A program made the translations under genes and the position numbers. The notes under the pieces are model-generated. The model was not told the DNA's origin and did no database searches. It saw only the letters and a program-made list of their open reading frames with translations. 22,044 nucleotides of DNA from an archaeon. Lineage in GTDB: Archaea > Asgardarchaeota > Hermodarchaeia > Hermodarchaeales > Hermodarchaeaceae. The stretch spans positions 1 to 22,044 of the forward strand of contig JABXGX010000259.1 in the NCBI GenBank assembly GCA_016550405.1, in the 5' to 3' direction. This document shows positions 16,583-22,044 of the stretch, one piece after another (the first letter of the stretch is position 1; each line of letters starts with the position of its first letter).

Positions 16583-17626
16583 TCAAAGCAAATTACTGGG
16601 TAATAAGATATCTGTCGGTGTATCTCCAAGTAGAAATCGGGTCCATTTCTCATTACCTTTCTGAACAGATTCGAGAGCACCCTGAACAATAACTTCTTCA
16701 TCTTGTCGTACATGCTCAGCAAAACGTCCACGAAAACTCACAATCTCACGAACATCCTTTGATTTGGTTCCTTTCACAATCGTCACGTCATCAACCTCAT
16801 ATCGGCAAGGTGTAAACAGTCCATCGCGATCATCTGTCACTCGACACCGTGCCCGGGCATGGCCTACCTGACGGTACTTGCAATCCCCATACCGCTCTTG
16901 AACCTCATCCCAATCTAAAACTGCTCGGATGAAATAATGGTGACCACCAAAAATTCCATGCATTGATTTAAGCCCATCAACCAACAACATCGTTTCAATC
17001 GGAATACTGGTCCCACACCAGCGAAGATTATACACAGCAGCATAGGTATCCAATTGATATGCTGAAATCCCCTCGTCGGGAACCATATGCGCTCGTCTAA
17101 GGGCTAGTTGCAATGTTCGAGCTTCTCGTCGACCATAGACGATAAGATCAATATCAGAGGTGGGACCATGCAAATTGACTTGGATGCTTCCGGATATCCC
17201 AAGAGCTTCTACTGATATCTTAGCCTGTTCTTGAATCATCTCTGTGAACGTCACCACATCTTGCTGCAATGCATCCCGCGTTTCAATTTCCTTTAATCTC
17301 ACAAGACTTGCTTTGGGTTGGTAGACTTTCTTAATCGATTCAATTGGAATTCCTTGCAACTCCCGACCAAATACTGGGTCATCATATAGATAATGAGAAT
17401 AGTGCTGTTTGAGAAAATCAAATCGCTCTGCCAAATGGTAGACCTTGTCATACCGCTGACCATCCCGTTCTCGTTTCCCCTTAGCCGAAGGATAATATCG
17501 TAAAAACGCAATCACTCTATTTGGAGGATGCACCAATCCTTTCACATCAAAAATCAACCCTTCGGTCGTTTCAACGAAATCTCCTTCTCGGACAGCTAAT
17601 TGTGTATTTATTATTGACACCACCAA
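16583..17626 (-). CDS. Predicted nucleotidyltransferase (COG2413-like), copy 2
   Basis: This 347-residue protein is a diverged paralogue of the next gene. Aligned blocks include FVETTEGLIFDVKGLVHPPN at the start, ALGISGSIQV plus TSDIDLIVYG (Asp158, Asp160) in the core, and IVSFRGRFAEHVRQDEEVIV in the OB-like tail. A candidate third carboxylate is in VLDWDE. It differs from copy 1 by a longer middle section. The opening TTG at 17626 is followed at once by two GTG codons, and none has a clear ribosome site, so the start is uncertain by a few residues. It lies 57 bases after the large regulator on the same strand, which suggests one transcript of regulator and two nucleotidyltransferases. Confidence 0.78.
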   Translation of the reverse strand: MVVSIINTQLAVREGDFVETTEGLIFDVKGLVHPPNRVIAFLRYYPSAKGKRERDGQRYDKVYHLAERFDFLKQHYSHYLYDDPVFGRELQGIPIESIKKVYQPKASLVRLKEIETRDALQQDVVTFTEMIQEQAKISVEALGISGSIQVNLHGPTSDIDLIVYGRREARTLQLALRRAHMVPDEGISAYQLDTYAAVYNLRWCGTSIPIETMLLVDGLKSMHGIFGGHHYFIRAVLDWDEVQERYGDCKYRQVGHARARCRVTDDRDGLFTPCRYEVDDVTIVKGTKSKDVREIVSFRGRFAEHVRQDEEVIVQGALESVQKGNEKWTRFLLGDTPTDILLPSNLL

Positions 17627-17683
17627 TTAGGAAAGGACTCATAGAATAGGTTCAATGAAACAAAATCCTTTCGCAAAGGTGGT

Positions 17684-19177
17684 CTAATATTCGCGCCCAA
17701 ATGAGGGAATGGTGAATTCTTCTTCGGACCAATTCCAATACGAACCATTCCACTTCGGAGCAATATTAGCTGGGTCTACAGATCCAACGTTCTTATACTG
17801 CTGCATCTGCCAAACCTCATGAACATCATCTTCCTGGTGTGTCAATGAAAGAAGATTTAGAATCTGACCCAAGCTTCGAGAAGGCACTTGGACATTCACA
17901 ACGCACCCGATATTCGAGATTGTAGCAAAAGCCAATGGCATCTGGGCAACAGCAACAACAATCTGCTCAGCGATGTGAGGTTCACACCGAATAGCAAACG
18001 TGATAAAGAAAGGTAATTGTGGTGTTGAAAAAATAAAATATGGTTCTAATGTCTTTTCCTTACTTAAGCGAGTTTTCCGCGTTGAAACTGTTGTTCGCGG
18101 AGCTTCTATTCCTCTAGCACTTAATCGTTGGAGTATTTTCTTCATATTGGCCCGACCATCACCAATGAGAAAACAAGCAAGATAATAGTCCAACTGATCA
18201 AAGGAACGTGCTAATGTATTGGATAATCCCCGTGGCTTCGGTAGAACAGCCCAATTTTCCCGGACGAAATTGAGTAGTCCCATAGAAGACACATCGCCTT
18301 CAATTAACCAGGTACTGGACTCATAATCAAAATGGTCGAAGCATATCGCTTGATAATACTTCTGAATCTCATGAATCTGACATATTTCGAAGAACTCGTC
18401 ATCCAAAAATTGTATCTGGTCAAGGAATAGTTGAACTGGTTTTCCTTGATCTGGAATTCGAAAACCAACAAACCCTCGCCGAAAGGTAGTATCGAAAACA
18501 GCTGTAGTCAGATAGGTCGACATCTCATTGTTGAAGATGGCTTGAACCCGTTTAGAAAGATCAACCCCCTTTGTAACAAAGAAGATACCATAATGTCTTA
18601 GCTTGAATCTGCCCCAATCCACAAGATTGGCGAAGCGTAACCCAATTTTTTCTTCTAAAACTTTGAGATCTTTTCTCATAGTTGGCATACTAATTTTGAG
18701 TTCCTTTGCCACCTGTGCCTGAGGAGTTTTTGGACGCTGATAAAGTATACTAAGTAGTCGAAGCTCTCTTCCATTTAGTCTCTCTGTTTCATCAGTTACT
18801 AAGCCACGAAGTAAATCACGGGAAACCTTTTCATATGATGTGATATTGAACCGCAAGATTACTTTTAGACGACGGACAAGAGAATTGTAAATCCGCTCGC
18901 GTGGTGCTGTTGATAATCCGTCAAAATATCTGTGGGGAACCAGCTCATAGTCTTCATGAGTTAGGGGTATACCCTTAACTCGCTTAGAATATACTCGGAG
19001 ATTATCGAGTAATTGTGTTACTTCAAGAAGTTCCTCGCTTGGGCGCATCGAGGACTGAATATTGCCCTTCAGAGTGTTGAGCAAATCCCATGCATCCGCT
19101 GCCATTGCCACGCGCGCCACACCATCGTCAGAAAGAAAGATTATGGCATAAAAAGTTTCCTTTTGACGAAAAAGCAC
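17684..19177 (-). CDS. Large duplicated winged-helix regulator, Lrp-like
   Basis: This 497-residue protein has a clear winged helix-turn-helix at residues about 137-183: RELRLLSILYQRPKTPQAQV then AKELKISMPTMRKDLKVLEE. A beta-alpha-beta region follows that looks like an Lrp/RAM-type effector domain (HYGIFFVTKGVDLSKRVQAIF). The same order recurs in the second half: a weaker helix-turn-helix at about 350-385 (MKKILQRLSARGIEAPRTTV) and another RAM-like region with FFITFAIRCEPHIAEQIVVA. It therefore looks like a fused duplicate of an Lrp-type unit with an extra helical N-terminus. The GTG at 19177 is the frame's opening start; the ATG at 19105 is a real alternative, since TTTTTATG at about 19146-19153 could be its TATA element. 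Repeats of CTCTGTT lie just upstream. It is the first gene of a group with the two nucleotidyltransferases. Confidence 0.72.
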   Translation of the reverse strand: MLFRQKETFYAIIFLSDDGVARVAMAADAWDLLNTLKGNIQSSMRPSEELLEVTQLLDNLRVYSKRVKGIPLTHEDYELVPHRYFDGLSTAPRERIYNSLVRRLKVILRFNITSYEKVSRDLLRGLVTDETERLNGRELRLLSILYQRPKTPQAQVAKELKISMPTMRKDLKVLEEKIGLRFANLVDWGRFKLRHYGIFFVTKGVDLSKRVQAIFNNEMSTYLTTAVFDTTFRRGFVGFRIPDQGKPVQLFLDQIQFLDDEFFEICQIHEIQKYYQAICFDHFDYESSTWLIEGDVSSMGLLNFVRENWAVLPKPRGLSNTLARSFDQLDYYLACFLIGDGRANMKKILQRLSARGIEAPRTTVSTRKTRLSKEKTLEPYFIFSTPQLPFFITFAIRCEPHIAEQIVVAVAQMPLAFATISNIGCVVNVQVPSRSLGQILNLLSLTHQEDDVHEVWQMQQYKNVGSVDPANIAPKWNGSYWNWSEEEFTIPSFGREY

Positions 19178-19197
19178 AAATTTAGAAGCGGACTTAA

Positions 19198-19266
19198 TTC
19201 TCTGTTAGACAAAAACGTGAACCCAACAGAGTTTAAGTGACAACATGCGATTACCCGTTCTCTGTT
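19198..19266. repeat. Three CTCTGTT elements upstream of the regulator
   Basis: TTCTCTGTT occurs at 19198-19206 and 19258-19266, exactly 60 bases apart, and the inverted form AACAGAG lies between at 19225-19231. The first is 21 bases upstream of the regulator's GTG. The spacing and place suggest an operator, perhaps for autoregulation. Confidence 0.35.
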
Positions 19267-19442
19267 CGCCGATTCGGCTTTTTTGTCAGCTCCGTTACCC
19301 GCTCCATGAACCCCCATATAAAGGCTGCTGCACATTGATTGTATTAGATTCCAGCAAACACACTCGCAAGGGAAAAACCCACCGGATGTGAAAACCGAAC
19401 AATGGAACCGCACGCAACGAATCCGTTTCCGTACTAAAGACT

Positions 19443-19464
19443 GACTGAGATGGCTTGCTCAGTC
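19443..19464. repeat. Perfect 7-bp inverted repeat
   Basis: GACTGAG (19443-19449) and CTCAGTC (19458-19464) flank an 8-base loop, 76 bases before the GTG at 19540. It could be an operator or a leader hairpin. Confidence 0.35.
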
Positions 19465-19539
19465 GATCATTAATCAACACGGTATTGGGCTCACATTCTG
19501 ATGTTTTTCCCACTTGTGTTTAGAAAGGTGGAGAAAAAA

Positions 19540-19803
19540 GTGGCTACAGAAATAATGGAAGGAACCCAGCGAATTGTAAGCGTCATTGACGCCCACCCAA
19601 TCGATATCGACATTACCCCAAAGACGGGAAGTGAAGACCTTCGTGAAATCGGAGCGATTGGTAGCTTGTTACTAGAATTAGTCAAGGATACCTGTGGTCT
19701 TAGTGGTCGGATCACCGTGGAAGCTACTCCAGCAGGAGTGCGTGTCCGCGTTGAGCCGGCTGGTCATGAAGTCTCAAGCGTCGCTAGCATTGGGGGTGCT
19801 TAG
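19540..19803 (+). CDS. Unrecognised small protein, first of a gene pair
   Basis: This 87-residue protein is not recognised. It has a beta strand with HPIDIDITP, a helix with EIGAIGSLLLELVKDTCGL, and a beta hairpin GRITVEATPAGVRVRVEPAG, so a compact alpha/beta domain is likely. There is one cysteine and no membrane segment. The GTG at 19540 is chosen over the ATG at 19501 because GGTGGAG lies 6 bases before it. The next gene starts one base after its stop, which argues that the two proteins work together. Base composition is somewhat richer in G and C than the flanking genes. Confidence 0.65.
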   Translation: MATEIMEGTQRIVSVIDAHPIDIDITPKTGSEDLREIGAIGSLLLELVKDTCGLSGRITVEATPAGVRVRVEPAGHEVSSVASIGGA

Positions 19804-19804
19804 T

Positions 19805-20152
19805 ATGGCGACACTGAGGGGAATTGCCGTGACCACAGGGACAGATGACAATAGCGACCCAGTTTTACGCCTAGCCCGGTCCTTTTTGCGGTCGCAAAAT
19901 GTCACGGACTCTATTGACCAGCTTGAGAAGGTTGAGATGAACGACGTGTTCCGCCTCCTGGAACGCCTTTCTCAGCAAGTCGATCGAATGGAATTACGTC
20001 GGCTCTATGATCTTCTCACCGAACTCGTCGTCGTGCGAGAGAATCATCTTCTCGTCAAAAAGGAATCGCACGAGGCCCGGCTCAAGAATGCCATCCAGCA
20101 CACAGGTCGATTGGGCAAATTCGTTAGCTTAGTCCTCGATGATGCCACCTAA
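19805..20152 (+). CDS. Unrecognised small helical protein, second of a gene pair
   Basis: This 115-residue protein is mostly helical and rich in charged residues: SIDQLEKVEMNDVFRLLERL, then a segment with QQVDRMELRRLYDLLTELVV, then KKESHEARLKNAIQHTGRLG. A short coiled coil is possible. No known motif was seen. The ATG at 19805 is chosen because GGGGGTG lies 7 bases before it, inside the end of the previous gene; the same frame is open back to 19694 but that part overlaps the first gene out of frame. A large hairpin begins at its stop codon. The strand, spacing and ribosome sites support the pair as real genes; function is unknown. Confidence 0.65.
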   Translation: MATLRGIAVTTGTDDNSDPVLRLARSFLRSQNVTDSIDQLEKVEMNDVFRLLERLSQQVDRMELRRLYDLLTELVVVRENHLLVKKESHEARLKNAIQHTGRLGKFVSLVLDDAT

Positions 20153-20212
20153 CCAGTCATAGGGCTCTGTCCCAGTGTTTCTCGCCTGCACTGGGACAGA
20201 GTTCGACTGGTT
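20151..20212. repeat. Two-tier perfect inverted repeat at the end of the small gene pair
   Basis: The outer arms AACCAGTC (20151-20158) and GACTGGTT (20205-20212) pair over 8 bp. Inside them CTCTGTCCCAGTG (20165-20177) pairs perfectly with CACTGGGACAGAG (20189-20201) over 13 bp, around an 11-base loop. The outer arm takes in the last two bases of the stop codon. No T-run follows directly. It may be a terminator, an RNA-processing or stability hairpin, or the remnant of a palindromic mobile unit. Confidence 0.75.
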
Positions 20213-20352
20213 TAAACTGGCTTTCCTCGGGATTGAGAAAAAAAGGTCCAGCGGCAAATTGACCAAGAGGGGCTCTGGGGCCTACTGTATTATTATCGAA
20301 CTTGGGGTTTCTTCCCCCTTCTTGGTTACCTCTCTAGTTTTTGGTGTGATTG

Positions 20353-20961
20353 TTACTTGAGGAGTTTGATGAATTCTTTGGGTTCTTCTCCCTCTTCAAC
20401 GATAATGACTTCTTGATGTCCTGCTCGTTGGCCATCATATCCTTCAGCTATTCGCATGCCTTCCCAGCGTTCGAAGGCGGTGGATCCTTTTCCTCGCCAA
20501 ATATAGATTTTATTGTAAGTATCTAAAAGAAAGACATCACCTGTATCAAGAGAGTCTTTATCGCGTTCAACTTCGTAAAACATTTTCAATTCATCTTCGA
20601 TGTGTACACGGAAAAGTTTGAACTCGTGTTGTTTGAGTGCGACACGTTTCAGAATCCCCTCAGTATCTTGCTCGGTTACTACAATCTTATCACTGAATAA
20701 TTCTAAAAACGCTCTGGGTTCTTCTCCTTCATGAACCGTAACAAGTTTTGCGGTTCCCTTTCGATCTTGGTCTTTCCATACCGCGGTAACCGCTCCAATG
20801 AATTGTTCATCAGGTGTGGACTTGTTCCCAATCCATGAGTAAATGATGGGTCCGGTGTCAACTAGGTATACGTCACCTGTTCCGAACTCGTTTAGGTAAT
20901 TTTGAGGGACGCGGACAAGTTGGTCCTTTTGAATATGGTATTTAATGAATTTCTCAGGCAT
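20353..20961 (-). CDS. Two-domain gelsolin-like protein (Asgard type)
   Basis: This 202-residue protein consists of two gelsolin/severin-type repeats. Repeat 1 (about 5-100) shows GTGDVYLVDTGPIIYSWIGN then KSTPDEQ and later TVHEGEEPRAFLELF. Repeat 2 (about 110-202) shows DTGDVFLLDTYNKIYIWRGK then GSTAFER and VEEGEEPKEFIKLL. The DVFLLD-x4-IYIW-x-GK pattern is the gelsolin core that holds calcium and actin-contact surfaces. Two-domain gelsolins of Asgard archaea are known to act on actin filaments. The frame opens at a GTG at 21063, but the ATG at 20961 is chosen because a TATA box at 21031-21038 lies inside the longer reading and GGAAGAA precedes this ATG. Divergent from cofE. Confidence 0.88.
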   Translation of the reverse strand: MPEKFIKYHIQKDQLVRVPQNYLNEFGTGDVYLVDTGPIIYSWIGNKSTPDEQFIGAVTAVWKDQDRKGTAKLVTVHEGEEPRAFLELFSDKIVVTEQDTEGILKRVALKQHEFKLFRVHIEDELKMFYEVERDKDSLDTGDVFLLDTYNKIYIWRGKGSTAFERWEGMRIAEGYDGQRAGHQEVIIVEEGEEPKEFIKLLK

Positions 20962-21030
20962 TTCTTCCACGCTCGAAGTGCTTGACCGACTAAGTTGGTC
21001 GATTGATAAGATTGCAGCTGTAGTTCTCGT

Positions 21031-21038
21031 CTTTATAA
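21031..21038 (-). promoter_or_regulatory. TATA box of the gelsolin-like gene
   Basis: TTATAAAG on the minus strand, about 70 bases before the ATG at 20961. A start some 25 bases on gives a leader of roughly 45 bases and rules against the GTG at 21063 as the start. Confidence 0.55.
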
Positions 21039-21102
21039 CTTTCCTTCTTCGCTGTCGGCACACTCTTAAGCGGGTGACACTGAATTCCCGAATGACCTGA
21101 AT

Positions 21103-21882
21103 ATGCCTTCACCCACAACTCTTCCCTCGTCATATTCCGTTCATGTTCTACCTAAGTTAGGGCTCATTCATCATAGTGATGATGTTGGTAATCGCATTTG
21201 TCAAGCTAGTACGGACAGTGGCTTCGCATTATATTCCGGCGATATCTTAGTCATTGCACAGACTATCATCTCACGAGCAGAGGGACGGACAGTTAATCTT
21301 TCTCATGTTAAGCCTTCTGCAGAAGCCCTGGCGCTAGCGGATAAGCTGGATAAACGGCCTGAACTCGTTGAAGTGATTTTACAGGAGGCTACTCGAGTCA
21401 TCCGTGCTGAACAAGGGCATCTTATTGTGGAAACCACTCATGGATATGTATGTGCTAATGCAGGGGTCGATTCGTCCAACGTACCCGACTCTGATTGTGT
21501 AACCCTTCTCCCAGAAAATCCCGATGCTTCAGCTGAGCGTATTCGCCAGACCATAAGAAACCAATTAGACATTGAGGTCGCCATTATCATTTCTGATACG
21601 CATGGGCGACCTTTCCGCGAAGGATCCATCAATATCGCCATTGGAGTTGCGGGATTTCTTCCTGTGAAAAGTTACATAGGACTCACAGATTTGTTTGGAT
21701 ATGAGCTTCGATCGACTAAGGTTGCAGTGGCTGATGAGCTGGCATCCGCCGCGGAATTACTTATGGGCGAAGCCAATGAAGGAAACGCAGTGATTGTGAT
21801 TCGTGGATATGACTTTGAAAAGGGGCTAGGTTCAGCTCAGATGCTAGTTCGAGAACCTGATCGGGATCTCTTTCGACGGTGA
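21103..21882 (+). CDS. cofE: Coenzyme F420-0:L-glutamate ligase
   Basis: This 259-residue enzyme adds glutamates to F420-0 with GTP, completing the deazaflavin hydride carrier used in archaeal C1 metabolism. Family motifs are clear: GDILVIAQTIISRAEGRTV near 45-63, CANAGVDSSNVP near 117-128, LLPENPDASAERIR, and the metal and nucleotide site IISDTHGRPFREGSINIAIG. Length fits the stand-alone archaeal form without the bacterial FbiB extension. It starts at ATG 21103, divergent from the gelsolin-like gene, and is followed 8 bases later by a likely ATP-grasp ligase. Together with the Fwd genes it supports an F420-linked C1 pathway. Confidence 0.94.
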   Translation: MPSPTTLPSSYSVHVLPKLGLIHHSDDVGNRICQASTDSGFALYSGDILVIAQTIISRAEGRTVNLSHVKPSAEALALADKLDKRPELVEVILQEATRVIRAEQGHLIVETTHGYVCANAGVDSSNVPDSDCVTLLPENPDASAERIRQTIRNQLDIEVAIIISDTHGRPFREGSINIAIGVAGFLPVKSYIGLTDLFGYELRSTKVAVADELASAAELLMGEANEGNAVIVIRGYDFEKGLGSAQMLVREPDRDLFRR

Positions 21883-21890
21883 GTGAAATC

Positions 21891-22044
21891 ATGGTTAAAC
21901 AGATTCAGCGTGTGGGAGTTGCTTCAGCCGAACCAGAAGGATGGGAGACTAGCCGCGTTGTAAACGAGATTCAGCACAAGGGCACTGAATGTGTTCTATT
22001 TGATGTTACCGAAACGATCGTCCGTGTGGGGGGGAAGCATCCTC
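21891..22044 (+). CDS. RimK-type ATP-grasp ligase, N-terminal part (cut by window end)
   Basis: Only about 51 residues are visible from ATG 21891. They read MVKQIQRVGVASAEPEGWET and then a helix with RVVNEIQHKGTECVLFDV. This is the N-terminal Rossmann-like opening of RimK-type glutamate ligases (strand, sEPegWet-like loop, helix, strand VLFDV). Directly after cofE, the best guesses are the tetrahydromethanopterin glutamate ligase MptN or the F420 gamma-glutamate ligase CofF, which are related. The ATP-grasp domain lies outside the window, so this is a likely but unproved call. Confidence 0.55.
   Translation, partial: MVKQIQRVGVASAEPEGWETSRVVNEIQHKGTECVLFDVTETIVRVGGKHP

Larger units (their letters stand above)
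19178..19539. other. Intergenic region with repeats, TATA-like site and hairpin
   Basis: This stretch of about 360 bases separates the divergent regulator gene and the small gene pair. It has TTCTCTGTT at 19198 and again at 19258 with an inverted AACAGAG at 19225, a TATA-like CATATAAAGG at 19313-19322, and a perfect 7-bp hairpin at 19443-19464. The minus-strand open frames across it do not look like proteins. Confidence 0.5.

Noticed and set aside
15514..17626. The nucleotidyltransferases as an MNT-HEPN toxin-antitoxin system
   Set aside because: No HEPN-domain partner (R-x4-6-H motif in a helical protein) is next to them, and both proteins are much longer than MNT antitoxins.
11768..19177. 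Possible TTG or upstream starts for hppA (15017) and fwdB (11676)
   Set aside because: In both cases an in-frame ATG slightly downstream has a clear ribosome site at good spacing, so the longer forms were not used.
20175..20360. 61-residue open frame on the plus strand after the hairpin
   Set aside because: It starts inside the inverted repeat, has no ribosome site, and its product does not look like a protein.
1..22044. tRNA, rRNA, CRISPR arrays and intact insertion sequences
   Set aside because: Reading both strands I found no T-loop and acceptor pairing, no regularly spaced long direct repeats, and no transposase motifs.

Overview
The window reads as a chromosomal piece of an archaeon, most likely an Asgard archaeon. 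Three lines of evidence support this. One is a two-domain gelsolin-like protein (minus strand, ending at 20353), a family among prokaryotes known mainly from Asgard archaea. The second is the archaeal C1 and F420 cofactor machinery: formylmethanofuran dehydrogenase subunits B and D, and the F420-0:glutamate ligase CofE. The third is a set of TATA-type promoter elements upstream of several genes, together with Shine-Dalgarno-like sites. No rRNA, tRNA, CRISPR array or intact insertion sequence was seen. The lineage within Asgard cannot be fixed from this window.

Layout. 1-2096: the end of an ECF-type transporter operon, with a 5'-truncated double ABC ATPase and its EcfT membrane partner. 2097-2823: a non-coding stretch holding decayed minus-strand coding sequence that resembles the N-terminal part of arsenite methyltransferase ArsM, then a strong promoter. 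2824-4375: a two-subunit iron-sulfur L-serine dehydratase. 4393-5681: a small cupin, an unrecognised small protein and cytidine deaminase. 5992-6289: a zinc-ribbon gene split by a frameshift. 6352-7644: an MFS transporter. 7768-10256: a same-strand run of two tandem paralogous YbjN-like proteins and two HAD phosphatases, the last pair overlapping by 4 nt.

From 10258 to 19177 every gene is on the minus strand. In transcription order there is a large duplicated winged-helix regulator, two tandem paralogous nucleotidyltransferases, FwdD, a membrane proton-pumping pyrophosphatase of predicted K+-independent type, a CPBP-family membrane protease and FwdB. Thus two subunits of the first CO2-reducing (or last formyl-oxidising) enzyme of the archaeal Wood-Ljungdahl branch flank a pyrophosphate-driven ion pump. 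From 19540 to 20152 lies an unrecognised pair of small genes ending in a large two-tier hairpin. The window ends with the gelsolin-like gene, divergent cofE, and the start of a likely RimK-type ATP-grasp glutamate ligase.

Functional themes are vitamin or metal uptake (ECF), serine and pyrimidine catabolism, C1 metabolism with its cofactors (Fwd, F420, possibly tetrahydromethanopterin tailoring), pyrophosphate bioenergetics, and an actin-related eukaryotic-like protein. The least explained units are the regulator plus double nucleotidyltransferase cluster and the small gene pair with the hairpin.
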